Assembly: GCA_012840125.1 (NCBI GenBank)
Contig: DULZ01000029.1
Coordinates: 1 to 42,790 of the forward strand
Length of the DNA stretch: 42,790 nt
DNA from: Clostridia bacterium
GTDB taxonomy: Bacteria > Bacillota > DULZ01
Reading direction: 5' to 3'
The notes under the pieces were generated by a model, which searched no databases, had not been told where the DNA came from, and was given only the letters and a program-made list of their open reading frames with translations. A program made the position numbers and the translations under genes. Below, one piece after another: positions 7,819 through 15,552 of the stretch; the stretch's first letter is position 1, and each line of letters starts with the position of its first letter.

Positions 7819-9150
7819 GTGCAGCCAAAACGATCTTGGACAGGCTTAGTATTGGCAATCTTAGTAGTTTTTATTAGTCTAACACCTCAATTGCGAAGTT
7901 TTTATTCTATGCCAAGTTTGCTAAAAATCGGAGTTGGAGAACAATTAGGAATACACCTGCCCCTGCCGCCGTATTTGTCCAACCAATTGAAAGTCGAAGT
8001 CAGCACCAATCCCAAGGATCTGCTGGATTTGAAAACCGGAACAGTTTCCCTCAACAGTTTCTTGCAGGAGACAACGGGCCTGGTAGCCACCAAACCGGGT
8101 GAAGCCAGCATCAGGCTTAAGCTCTTCGGTCTCATTCCCGTCAAAAACATGGATGTGGACGTGGTACCCCGCATTGAGCTGGTTCCCGGCGGGCATGCCA
8201 TTGGCATCTTATTAAAGGCACAAGGAGTGACAGTAGTCGGTTTTGCTCCCGTTATCGATGAAAACGGGAAAGAACACAACCCCGGCCGGGACGGCGGCCT
8301 CGCCATAGGGGATGTGATCGAAAAGGTGAACGGGATACCGGTGTCTACCGATGAAGAAACGGCCAGATTAATTCACCTGGCCGGTAAGAAGAAAAAACCG
8401 GTGAGTTTAGCCATCTGGCGAGACAACAAGCAGTTAACCATGCAGGTAAACCCGGTGATGTGTAAGGACACTAAACGCTTCCGGATTGGGGCGTACATTA
8501 GAGACAGTGCCGCCGGGGTAGGTACATTGACTTTTTACGATCCTAAGACTAAAATCTACGGCGCTCTGGGCCACATCATCGCCGATGGGGAAGTAAACCG
8601 GCAGATTGCCCAGGGGGAAGGGAAAATCGTCAGCGCCTCCATTCTCGGCATCAATCAAGCCCGTCGTGGTCAACCCGGTGAAAAAATAGGCACTTTTCAC
8701 CAGTCTGACAAAGGCATCATTGAGGGAGATATCCGGAAGAACACCAATTACGGTATTTTTGGCTTTCTTAAAACACCCCTTGAAAACGAAATCTATCGCG
8801 AACCGTTGCCCGTAGCTTTTGCCCACCAGGTGAAAACCGGACCGGCGGAAGTACTGACTGTGGTGGAAGGGGATAAAATAGAGCGTTTTTCCGTGGAGAT
8901 TGTACGGATTAATCCTCACCAGACCACTAACGGCAAGAATTTATTGATTAACATCACCGACCCCAGGCTTTTGGAAGTTACCGGCGGCATTGTGCAAGGC
9001 ATGAGCGGGAGCCCCATTATTCAGGACGGCTATCTGGTGGGAGCGGTGACCCATGTGTTGGTAAATGAGCCCACGAAAGGGTACGGTATCCTGGCCGAAT
9101 GGATGCTGACGGAAACCGGTATATTGGAGCAAGCCCAAGAAGCAGCATAA
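7819..9150 (+). CDS. spoIVB: SpoIVB serine peptidase (sigma-K checkpoint signal)
   Basis: A 443-residue protein. An N-terminal hydrophobic segment (about residues 9-28) directs it across the forespore membrane. A PDZ domain (about 115-215) with DGGLAIGDVIEKVNG is followed by the peptidase domain, which has GALGHII (catalytic His) and the nucleophile motif GMSGSPI (catalytic Ser) followed by GAVTHVL. Family knowledge: SpoIVB is made in the forespore, secreted to the intermembrane space and cleaves SpoIVFA, triggering pro-sigma-K processing. It starts with GTG 7819; the ribosome binding site AGGAG is 12 bases away, longer than usual. It is followed by a terminator and spo0A, as in Bacillus. Confidence 0.97.
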   Translation: MQPKRSWTGLVLAILVVFISLTPQLRSFYSMPSLLKIGVGEQLGIHLPLPPYLSNQLKVEVSTNPKDLLDLKTGTVSLNSFLQETTGLVATKPGEASIRLKLFGLIPVKNMDVDVVPRIELVPGGHAIGILLKAQGVTVVGFAPVIDENGKEHNPGRDGGLAIGDVIEKVNGIPVSTDEETARLIHLAGKKKKPVSLAIWRDNKQLTMQVNPVMCKDTKRFRIGAYIRDSAAGVGTLTFYDPKTKIYGALGHIIADGEVNRQIAQGEGKIVSASILGINQARRGQPGEKIGTFHQSDKGIIEGDIRKNTNYGIFGFLKTPLENEIYREPLPVAFAHQVKTGPAEVLTVVEGDKIERFSVEIVRINPHQTTNGKNLLINITDPRLLEVTGGIVQGMSGSPIIQDGYLVGAVTHVLVNEPTKGYGILAEWMLTETGILEQAQEAA

Positions 9151-9160
9151 CTACCCTGAA

Positions 9161-9187
9161 AGTTCCGTCCTCGGACGGAGCTTTTTT
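9161..9187 (+). terminator. Intrinsic terminator after spoIVB
   Basis: A GC-rich stem pairs 9161-9170 with 9173-9182 (one G-U pair; the innermost pairs open to form the loop) and is followed by a T run. It separates spoIVB from spo0A transcription. Confidence 0.85.
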
Positions 9188-9210
9188 ATGGGGTAAATTT
9201 CCATAAGAAG

Positions 9211-9239
9211 GAAGGAAAACCATTTTCCGCGTCGAAAGA
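9211..9239 (+). promoter_or_regulatory. Candidate sigma-H promoter of spo0A with an overlapping 0A-like box
   Basis: GAAGGAAAA (9211-9219) matches the sigma-H -35 pattern RNAGGAWWW at all positions. After 11 bases, GTCGAAAGA (9231-9239) matches RNNGAATWW except at two positions. CGTCGAA at 9230-9236 differs by one base from the Spo0A box TGTCGAA and overlaps the -10. In B. subtilis spo0A is driven by sigma-H and controlled by its own product, which this arrangement would mirror. Confidence 0.5.
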
Positions 9240-9295
9240 TCTATCTTGTTGAGAAATTCGTTGATATTTTTTAGACGGAGGGCGGGGTCAAAAGA

Positions 9296-10060
9296 ATGTC
9301 AGAAAAAATTAACGTATTGATCGTTGACGACAATCGGGAGTTCTGCGAAATACTACATAATTATTTAACAGAAAATGAGGAATTTTCAGTAGTTGGCGTG
9401 GCTTATAACGGCCTGGATGCGCTGAAGCTTATTCAGGAAAAAGAACCTGATGTCATAGTGCTGGATATTATTATGCCTCATCTGGACGGCATCGGGGTGT
9501 TGGAAAACTTGGAAACCATGGATTTAGCTGCCCGTCCTAAAGTAATTATTCTAACGACTCTCGGGCAGGAATTCATGACGAAGCGAACCGTTGAATTGGG
9601 TGCTGATTATTACATACTTAAACCCTTTGACCTGGATGTATTAGGTGTGCGCATCAAGCAGCTGGCTAAAGGCAGTGTAAAAATGGTTCAGAACCCGGTC
9701 AAAACCAGACATTTGGATGTTGAAGTCACCAAAATCATTCATCAAATGGGAGTACCGGCCCACATTAAAGGCTATCAGTACTTACGGGATGCCATCATGT
9801 TCGTCATTGACGATGTCAGTTTGCTCGGGGCTGTTACCAAAGAATTGTATCCCATGATTGCCGAAAAATACCATACCACGCCCAGTCGGGTAGAAAGAGC
9901 TATTCGCCATGCCATTGAATTGGCCTGGGACCGGGGCAATGTAGAAATGATGAATCGCTTTTTCGGTTATACCATCAATGTAGAACGAGGCAAACCTACT
10001 AATTCAGAGTTTATCGCTATGATTGCCGACAAACTGCGTATCCAAGCGAAGATCAGCTGA
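9296..10060 (+). CDS. spo0A: Stage 0 sporulation response regulator Spo0A
   Basis: A 254-residue master regulator of sporulation entry. In the receiver domain (about 1-120) the acidic pair is D11-D12, the phosphoacceptor is D57 in VLDIIMP, and the Thr and Lys switch residues lie in ILTTLG and ILKPFD. The C-terminal DNA-binding domain (about 145-254) carries the highly conserved [12 protein letters not shown] and [12 protein letters not shown] segments. Family knowledge: phosphorylated Spo0A binds 0A boxes and activates spoIIA and other early genes. GGAGGG and GGGG stretches precede ATG 9296. The gene has its own promoter and a terminator, so it is monocistronic. Confidence 0.99.
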   Translation: MSEKINVLIVDDNREFCEILHNYLTENEEFSVVGVAYNGLDALKLIQEKEPDVIVLDIIMPHLDGIGVLENLETMDLAARPKVIILTTLGQEFMTKRTVELGADYYILKPFDLDVLGVRIKQLAKGSVKMVQNPVKTRHLDVEVTKIIHQMGVPAHIKGYQYLRDAIMFVIDDVSLLGAVTKELYPMIAEKYHTTPSRVERAIRHAIELAWDRGNVEMMNRFFGYTINVERGKPTNSEFIAMIADKLRIQAKIS

Positions 10061-10068
10061 TGTGTTAC

Positions 10069-10099
10069 AGCCTGGGTTATGACGACCCAGGCTTTTGTA
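10069..10099 (+). terminator. Intrinsic terminator after spo0A
   Basis: A perfect 9-bp stem pairs 10069-10077 with 10085-10093 around a 7-base loop, followed by a T-rich tract (TTTTGTATTT). It starts 8 bases after the spo0A stop codon. Confidence 0.85.
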
Positions 10100-10145
10100 T
10101 TTCCAGGCCTTTTTCAAACCATAATAAGCATGAATAGGAATTACC

Positions 10146-11282
10146 ATGGTTCGGGTGATAGAATTGCCAATCCAGGGCCGGTGCCGTGTAGACCAACGAA
10201 CCAAGAATTTGATCCAGAGACTGCGCCCCCATGAAATTGCCGTGGTGGACCACATCGATTTGGATGATATAGCCGCTGATGCCTTGCTCCAGAAACGAAT
10301 TAAAGCATTAATTAATGCGGCACCGTCCCTTTCAGGTCGCTACCCGGCTTTGGGGACGAGCAAGTTATTAAACGCCGGTATCCCGGTCATCGATAGGGTG
10401 GGAAGCAAAATCCTGGCAGAAATTCACGATGGGAGCATCGTACGCATCGACGGTAACCGGATTTATGTCAATGACCGGGTTTTCACCGGTCGCCGGCTGG
10501 AGCTCCAGGAGCTGACCGGGGAGCTCACCAAAGCTGAACAAAACCTGAACCAGCAATTAGAGCGGTTCGCCCTCAACACAATGGATTTTGCTCTCCGGGA
10601 AATGAAATCCATTTTTGCTCCTTTACCCCTCCCACCTTTAAAGACTTCCTTGGAAAAAAAGCACGTATTGATTGTGGTCCGGGGCCCCGATTACCGGGAG
10701 GATTTACAGGCTATCCGCCCTTACATCGATGAGGTCAAGCCGGTCTTGATCGGTGTGGACGGTGGGGCTGACGCCCTGCTGGAAGAAGGATACCGGCCCC
10801 ACATCATTTTGGGCGACATGGACAGCGTTTCCGATAAGGCTCTGGGGTGCGGTGCTGAAATCATTGTGCACGCATATCCTAACGGCATAGCCCCCGGCAA
10901 GGAACGAGTCGAAAAATTAAACCTGCCCCATCACATCCTGCCCGCCCCCGGTACCAGCGAGGATGTATCCTTTCTTCTGGCCTTCGAAGCCGGTGCGGAG
11001 CTGATCATCGCCGTCGGTACCCATACAACCCTCCTGGATTTCCTTAACAAGGGACGGGCAGGGATGGCCAGTACTTTCCTGGTCCGGCTCAAAGTAGGAA
11101 ATATCTTGATTGATGCCAAAGGTGTCAACAAACTCTACAGGCAGCGGCTGAGAGGCGCCTACCTGGCTAAAATCCTGGCCGCTGCTTTGCTGCCCATCAG
11201 CTTGATTGCCGTCATCCACCCAAATCTCTACCAGCTCATGCGCCTGGTGTGGATCAAGTTCAGATTGCAGTTCGGGTTTTAA
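10146..11282 (+). CDS. steA: SteA-like putative cytokinetic ring protein
   Basis: A 378-residue protein. The middle and C-terminal part has a thiamin-pyrophosphokinase-like fold signature: LIGVDGGADALLEEG and ILGDMDSVSD near residues 198-222, and the APGTSEDVSFLLAFE segment. A single hydrophobic segment near the C-terminus (about 338-360) suggests a membrane anchor. This architecture is annotated in actinobacteria and Clostridia as SteA, a division/cell-envelope protein in Corynebacterium. No thiamine genes are near, so a true kinase role is unlikely. Its usual partner SteB (often annotated as a copper transporter) is absent here; glycosyltransferases follow instead. Function in Firmicutes is unproven. 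Confidence 0.75.
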   Translation: MVRVIELPIQGRCRVDQRTKNLIQRLRPHEIAVVDHIDLDDIAADALLQKRIKALINAAPSLSGRYPALGTSKLLNAGIPVIDRVGSKILAEIHDGSIVRIDGNRIYVNDRVFTGRRLELQELTGELTKAEQNLNQQLERFALNTMDFALREMKSIFAPLPLPPLKTSLEKKHVLIVVRGPDYREDLQAIRPYIDEVKPVLIGVDGGADALLEEGYRPHIILGDMDSVSDKALGCGAEIIVHAYPNGIAPGKERVEKLNLPHHILPAPGTSEDVSFLLAFEAGAELIIAVGTHTTLLDFLNKGRAGMASTFLVRLKVGNILIDAKGVNKLYRQRLRGAYLAKILAAALLPISLIAVIHPNLYQLMRLVWIKFRLQFGF

Positions 11283-11294
11283 GGGGAGAAGGTT

Positions 11295-11966
11295 ATGCAG
11301 GGAAATATTTCTATTGTCATCCCGGCTTATAATGAAGCGGGTTCCATTAGGGAAACCATCCAGGCCTTGCGCGAGTTTCCTGAAATCAAAGAAATCATCG
11401 TTGTCGATGATGGTTCTCGGGACCATACCGCTCAGTATGCTAGACAGGAGGGAGCTACGGTCTGGCAACACAGCCGGAATCTCGGTAAAGGCGCCGCCCT
11501 CAACACCGGTTCCGCTTTGAGCACAGGTGATGTGATTGTATTTTTAGACGGGGATCTAGGCTCCTCTGCCAGGGAAGCATGTAAGCTATGGCAGCCGGTG
11601 CTGGCCGGCGAAGCTGATTGTGTTATTGCCCGTTTCCCTAAAGCGAAGCGTAAGGGCGGTTTCGGTTTAGTAAAAAGACTCGCCCAATGGGGGGTAACAC
11701 GTATCGGCGGGACACCGGTACAGGCTGTTCTTTCCGGGCAGCGGGCCATGACCAGAAAAGCTTTGGAAGCTATCTTTCCCTGGCCCGATGGGTTCGGGGC
11801 GGAGATGGGTGCCACCATCCGGCTTCTAAAACAAGGCTACCGCCTCAAAGAGGTGGAGGTAGCCATGGAACACCGGGAAACGGGGAGAGACTGGGCAGGC
11901 TTTTGTCACCGCGGCAGGCAATTCGGTCATATCATGAAGACACTGGCGAAAGAGGCGTTGAGATGA
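11295..11966 (+). CDS. Family 2 glycosyltransferase
   Basis: A 223-residue GT-A-type glycosyltransferase. It opens with ISIVIPAYNEAGSI, followed by IIVVDDGSRDHT, the NLGKGAALNTG segment and the metal-binding motif VFLDGDLG near residue 80. It has no C-terminal membrane helices, unlike dolichol-phosphate mannose synthase relatives, so it is probably cytoplasmic or peripheral. GAGAAGG precedes ATG 11295. Its stop overlaps the start of the GT4 gene (ATGA), so both are made together. Donor and acceptor sugars cannot be read from the sequence; the genes around it suggest an envelope polymer. Confidence 0.88.
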   Translation: MQGNISIVIPAYNEAGSIRETIQALREFPEIKEIIVVDDGSRDHTAQYARQEGATVWQHSRNLGKGAALNTGSALSTGDVIVFLDGDLGSSAREACKLWQPVLAGEADCVIARFPKAKRKGGFGLVKRLAQWGVTRIGGTPVQAVLSGQRAMTRKALEAIFPWPDGFGAEMGATIRLLKQGYRLKEVEVAMEHRETGRDWAGFCHRGRQFGHIMKTLAKEALR

Positions 11967-12775
11967 GACCGTTAGCCTTGTTATTACTGGGTTATGGATT
12001 GACGCGGTGCTGTTTGCCTTGGAGTCTAAAATACATGTTGGCGAAGGGATTTAAAGCGACAAACTACCTGGGGCACACTTTACCGGCACCGGCAGGAGTG
12101 GTGCCTGCGGCGGTCTCCCTGACGGTTATGGCAGCAACTAGGCCCTGGCTTCGCCCGGTCGAAGGGTGGTCAGTCCTCCTGTTATGCTTAAGCATAGCCG
12201 TGCTGGGTTTGGTGGATGATTTAAAGGGAGAAGGTATTCATAAAGGATTTCGCGGTCATTTCAGGGCATTGCGGCATGGTCATGTTACCACGGGTTTCAT
12301 CAAAGCCGCCGGCGGTCTGATACTAGCCCTGACCGGTGCGTGGACCTTAGGTAACCATGAATTGATTAACCTGGTGGTCAATACATTGTTAATTGCCTTG
12401 ATGACCAACTTCCTTAATTTAATGGATTTGCGGCCGGGTAGAGCTACGAAATCGTTTATCGCCGGTGCCGCCATATTAGTTTTGGCGGCGCCGCGGGCCG
12501 AACCGGACTGGCTATTCATCGTGGTAGGATCCGCTTTAGCCTACCTACCCGACGATCTTAAGATGAAAAGCATGTTGGGGGATACCGGGGCCAATTTTTG
12601 GGGATTTGTGTTAGGGTTGTCGGCGGTAGTCTCCCTAAGCATAACGGTCAAAGCAATGGTACTGGCGCTTCTTTTGGCAGTGCACTTTTATGCGGAAAGG
12701 CACTCTATTACCCGGTTAATTGAAAGGACTCCCTGGTTGAATTATCTCGATCGTCTCGGTCGACCTGATTATTAA
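11963..12775 (+). CDS. MraY/WecA-family (GT4) polyprenyl-phosphate sugar-1-phosphate transferase
   Basis: A 270-residue multipass membrane protein with about eight hydrophobic segments. Family motifs appear in order: GLVDDLKG near residue 82 (Asp pair), NLMDLRPGRA near 151 (Asp of the NxxNLxDG-type motif), MLGDTGANFWGF near 205 and FYAERHSIT near 245 in place of the His-rich loop. Family knowledge: such enzymes attach a sugar 1-phosphate from a UDP-sugar to undecaprenyl phosphate. ATG 11963 overlaps the GT2 stop and has AGAGG upstream. It is shorter than MraY (about 320) and is not expected to be the essential MraY, which normally lies in the mur cluster. Its true substrate is unknown. Confidence 0.82.
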   Translation: MRPLALLLLGYGLTRCCLPWSLKYMLAKGFKATNYLGHTLPAPAGVVPAAVSLTVMAATRPWLRPVEGWSVLLLCLSIAVLGLVDDLKGEGIHKGFRGHFRALRHGHVTTGFIKAAGGLILALTGAWTLGNHELINLVVNTLLIALMTNFLNLMDLRPGRATKSFIAGAAILVLAAPRAEPDWLFIVVGSALAYLPDDLKMKSMLGDTGANFWGFVLGLSAVVSLSITVKAMVLALLLAVHFYAERHSITRLIERTPWLNYLDRLGRPDY

Positions 12776-12787
12776 GAGGTGAGAAGG

Positions 12788-13882
12788 ATGCTGAATCTCG
12801 CGGAGGGAACCGTAGTAAAAGTACTGGAGCAGACAGAGGCCATGACCCTGGTGCTGGTGCAGTTGGGTCAGGAAGTACATCATGCTGCCTGTTACCACGA
12901 TTTTTCCGGTAAGCCGCAGCAGGGAGACCTGGTAGTTCTTAACACCACTGCCGTGGATTTAGGGCTGGGTACGGGAGGCTATCATTTTGTTGTTTATAAC
13001 AAATCCCGCCCGCTCTCAGGTAAACAAAAGCGGCCGGGACATATCATGAAGCTGCGCTACACACCGCTGCAGTTCAGCGTTTTAAGTGTCGAAGAAGAAA
13101 ACAGTCCTTACCGTAAATGCCTGGAGGACAGCATGTCCCTGGCCGGCATGCCGGTAGTCGTGACCCTGCTCCATAGTCATCTTGCCCCCGCTGCTCTGGC
13201 GCTGCACTGGGCCGGGCAAGGAAAGTTGAAAATAGTCTACGTCATGACGGACGGGGGCGCCTTACCCATTGCTTTCAGCAGGCTCGTAACCGCATTGAAA
13301 GAAAAAGGAATCATTGCGGGAACGGTCACGGCCGGACATGCCTTCGGCGGTGATTTGGAAGCCGTTAACTACTTCTCCGCTTTACTGGCTGCCAGGGAAG
13401 TACTGAAAGCCGATGTGGTGATTGCCGGCATGGGGCCGGGCCTGGCGGGAACCGGCACTAGATTTGGCTTTTCCGGCGTTGAACAAGGACAAATTGTCAA
13501 TGCGGTAGCCTCATTGGAGGGTAAGCCGGTCGTGGTGCCCCGGATTAGTTTTGCTGACCCGCGGGCGCGCCACCGGGGTTTAAGCCATCACAGCCAGACC
13601 ATTCTCAAAACTGTGGTTTTGACTCGCGCCTGGGTAGGACTGCCCAAGCTGCCGCCGGAACAAGCCCAGTTTCTGTGGCAGCAAATCAAAAAAGAAAGGT
13701 TAGATGACAAGTTTCATTTTGTCGAAAAGGATGCCGTCCCTTTAAAAACACTTTTTCACGAGTTCGACATTCAACTTACCACCATGGGGCGTATTTATGA
13801 CGAGGACCCGGCTTTTTTTGATGCTGCCTGGGCTGCGGGCCTGGTTGCCTGTGATTTGTTAACTCCAGGTCACTGGAAATGA
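12788..13882 (+). CDS. DUF3866 family protein
   Basis: A 364-residue protein of unknown function that I recognise as DUF3866. It has an N-terminal beta-rich part (about 1-100) and an alpha/beta core with Gly-rich stretches (IAGMGPGLAGTGTRFGFSG near residue 210, and GHAFGGDLEAVNYFSALLA before it). No signal peptide or membrane segment is seen. ATG 12788 is chosen because AGGTG (12776-12780) is 7 bases upstream; an in-frame GTG at 12779 is less likely. It follows the GT4 gene by 12 bases, probably in the same operon. The 3' end overlaps a convergent minus-strand gene by 13 bases. Confidence 0.8.
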   Translation: MLNLAEGTVVKVLEQTEAMTLVLVQLGQEVHHAACYHDFSGKPQQGDLVVLNTTAVDLGLGTGGYHFVVYNKSRPLSGKQKRPGHIMKLRYTPLQFSVLSVEEENSPYRKCLEDSMSLAGMPVVVTLLHSHLAPAALALHWAGQGKLKIVYVMTDGGALPIAFSRLVTALKEKGIIAGTVTAGHAFGGDLEAVNYFSALLAAREVLKADVVIAGMGPGLAGTGTRFGFSGVEQGQIVNAVASLEGKPVVVPRISFADPRARHRGLSHHSQTILKTVVLTRAWVGLPKLPPEQAQFLWQQIKKERLDDKFHFVEKDAVPLKTLFHEFDIQLTTMGRIYDEDPAFFDAAWAAGLVACDLLTPGHWK

Positions 13883-13995
13883 GACCTCACCAGTTGTTCC
13901 AGCGTCCATTCACTTGGAAATGCGGCCAGCCAGTTCTTCAGCTCTTCACAGGTCCCGCAAAAAACAAAACCTTCCTTCTTCACCAGCACTTCCAT
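13870..13995 (-). CDS. mciZ: Candidate MciZ, small inhibitor of FtsZ in the mother cell (41 aa)
   Basis: A 41-codon minus-strand reading frame that an ordinary ORF cutoff would miss. ATG at 13995 is preceded by AAGGGGG with 8 bases of spacing. Without gaps it resembles what I remember of B. subtilis MciZ (40 aa): GFVFCG aligns with GVVLVG, then E, a hydrophobic residue, a basic residue, Leu and an aromatic residue fall at the same spacing after the second Gly (+4, +5, +6, +9, +12). In B. subtilis mciZ lies not far from spoIIM and xerD, also the case here. Family knowledge: MciZ caps FtsZ filaments in the mother cell under sigma-E. A weak sigma-E-like element (ACATATT, 14 bases, CGTAAACC on the minus strand, 14060-14088) lies upstream. 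Alternative: an unrelated small protein. Confidence 0.6.
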   Translation of the reverse strand: MEVLVKKEGFVFCGTCEELKNWLAAFPSEWTLEQLVRSHFQ

Positions 13996-14103
13996 GGTCA
14001 CGACCCCCTTCTATAGGTACCAGTCATGAATTAGGCTGTCCTCCATATGTCTAGTATTAGGTTTACGCCAGGCAGCGCGAGAATATGTAAGGAGGTTCCT
14101 CAA

Positions 14104-14778
14104 GTGACATGGACCCCGGTTATCAATTGTTCTGTGGATGCCTCTGGTGCCAGGCAAGCGGCTTTAGCTAATCACCTGGTGGTGATTGTGGATATTATCG
14201 ACATGTCAACCACTTTAGAAGGAGCGCTGGAAGCAGGTGCCCTCAAAGTCTACGGAGCCAGTCCTGACCGGGTCCAACCACCCGTGCCGGTAAATCCTTT
14301 CCGGATCGGACAAAAAGCCGGTTTGCTGGCCAGGCAGTTGAAGGTGCCGGTTGTCATCGTTGCTGAACCACGTTTCGGTCCGCACCGGAGCAGGTTGGCC
14401 GCTTGTGCATCTGTCCGTAGAGGACTCCATGAAGCCGGTGTGGCGGACTACCTGGTAGTGCCGAATCTGGGTGCCAGTACTGCTGAAGTGGTAGATTTCA
14501 AAAGCACCATCGTCGTCGCTGTTACCTATTCCGGCGGCGTGGCTTACGATGCCGCTTACAATGCCGGCGGCACGTGTACGACGGCGACTATTGCCCGGAC
14601 CAGGCACATGAAGGGGTTGGAACCTGCCCGGCGCGGCATCCAACGGGCACTGCACCTGGCTAGAATTCGCCGAAAAAACATCACTTTTGTAGCAGCCAGC
14701 AGCCAGTCCCTGGAAGATGTGCTGGCGGCCCAGTGGCTGTCTCAATTTGCTGTCGCCAACAGGAACCGCCGGTTATAA
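14104..14778 (+). CDS. Unrecognised protein with weak resemblance to ComB-type phosphatases
   Basis: A 224-residue soluble protein. GTG 14104 is well supported: AAGGAGGT (14089-14096) lies exactly 7 bases upstream, whereas the upstream ATG at 14047 has no site. The segment VVIVDIIDMSTTLEGALEAG near residues 24-43 and STIVVAVTYSGGVAYDAAYN near 140-160 recall the core strands of 2-phosphosulfolactate phosphatase (ComB), but the similarity is distant and I would not assign an activity. The gene sits alone between the DUF3866/mciZ pair and spoIIM, divergent from mciZ. A sporulation role is possible only by location. Confidence 0.6.
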   Translation: MTWTPVINCSVDASGARQAALANHLVVIVDIIDMSTTLEGALEAGALKVYGASPDRVQPPVPVNPFRIGQKAGLLARQLKVPVVIVAEPRFGPHRSRLAACASVRRGLHEAGVADYLVVPNLGASTAEVVDFKSTIVVAVTYSGGVAYDAAYNAGGTCTTATIARTRHMKGLEPARRGIQRALHLARIRRKNITFVAASSQSLEDVLAAQWLSQFAVANRNRRL

Positions 14779-14801
14779 TCTGAGCTTAGGTCCCATAAAT
14801 A
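14773..14801 (+). promoter_or_regulatory. Weak sigma-E-like element before spoIIM
   Basis: TTATAAT (14773-14779), 14 bases and CATAAATA (14794-14801) match the sigma-E pattern KMATATT-N13/14-CATACANT at 5 of 7 and 5 of 7 informative positions. In B. subtilis spoIIM is a sigma-E gene. The first half overlaps the stop of the preceding gene. The match is suggestive only. Confidence 0.3.
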
Positions 14802-14831
14802 TTTAATAACCTGATCTTAGGAGGAACCCGA

Positions 14832-15455
14832 GTGCTGAAGGTGTTTAGAACGTTGTGGCTCAATCATGCCCGGGACAACCTGTGGTTTTATCTCTTGACT
14901 GTCTTTTGCTTAGTAGCCGGCATTATTACCGGGACTGTTTCCGTAAAACTGCTTACGGCGGAAGAAGCCCTGGAGTTGGGGGACTACTTGTCATCCTTTT
15001 TCATGGAGTTGGAAGGGCTGGGTTGGGATCAATTGGTGGTCATCAAACAATCTTTATATAATAACCTTAAAACCATGGGGCTAATCTGGTTTCTGGGACT
15101 GACGGTGGTCGGCACTCCCATGATCCTGCTGTTACTCTACTTTGAAGGTTTTACCCTTGGTTTTACAGCCGGTTTCTTGGTACAGAGTAAAGGACTGGAG
15201 GGTATTTTACTGGCCCTCACGGCGCTAACCCCTCCAAATATCTTTTTTTTGCCCGGATTAATTACGGCCGGAGTCATTGGTATCACCTTTTCCGTGTGGT
15301 TGGTCAAAGGACGGCATGAATACAGGCGGGACGGTATCTTGCAGCAGTTTTTTGCCTACAGCATCAGTATCGGGATTCTCTGTATCCTGGTGGTAGCTGC
15401 GGCTTTCTTGGAAGCATACTGTTCGCCGCTCCTCATGAAACTGGTGATTTCTTAA
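14832..15455 (+). CDS. spoIIM: Stage II sporulation protein M
   Basis: A 207-residue membrane protein with about five hydrophobic segments (near residues 18-40, 80-105, 108-130, 135-157 and 175-197), the typical SpoIIM topology and length. Family knowledge: SpoIIM anchors the SpoIID/SpoIIP peptidoglycan hydrolases in the mother-cell membrane for septum thinning and engulfment. GTG 14832 follows AGGAGG (14819-14824) by 7 bases. It is followed by a weak hairpin and xerD, the order seen around spoIIM in many Firmicutes. Confidence 0.95.
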   Translation: MLKVFRTLWLNHARDNLWFYLLTVFCLVAGIITGTVSVKLLTAEEALELGDYLSSFFMELEGLGWDQLVVIKQSLYNNLKTMGLIWFLGLTVVGTPMILLLLYFEGFTLGFTAGFLVQSKGLEGILLALTALTPPNIFFLPGLITAGVIGITFSVWLVKGRHEYRRDGILQQFFAYSISIGILCILVVAAAFLEAYCSPLLMKLVIS

Positions 15456-15460
15456 CCCCG

Positions 15461-15484
15461 GGCAGGTTTCTGCCATATTTTTTT
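15461..15484 (+). terminator. Probable intrinsic terminator after spoIIM
   Basis: A 5-bp GGCAG/CTGCC stem (15461-15465 with 15470-15474) with a GTTT loop is followed by ATATTTTTTT. The stem is short but the T tract is good. Confidence 0.6.
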
Positions 15485-15552
15485 GTCCAAAAACAGGAAA
15501 CAGGACGCCTGTGTTGAAGTAAGAAACAAGAATGATCTCCCGGGGTGAGGAA

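Noticed and set aside
10146-11282. Thiamin pyrophosphokinase
   Set aside because: Only fold-level motifs match; the extra N-terminal domain and C-terminal membrane segment fit SteA better, and no thiamine genes are near.
11687-11962. Upstream extension of the GT4 frame (starts 11687)
   Set aside because: The extension overlaps the GT2 gene and reads as unstructured sequence; ATG 11963 has a ribosome binding site and ATGA coupling.
13883-14103. Gap between DUF3866 and the next + strand gene taken as empty
   Set aside because: It holds the minus-strand mciZ candidate and the divergent leader, so it is not empty.
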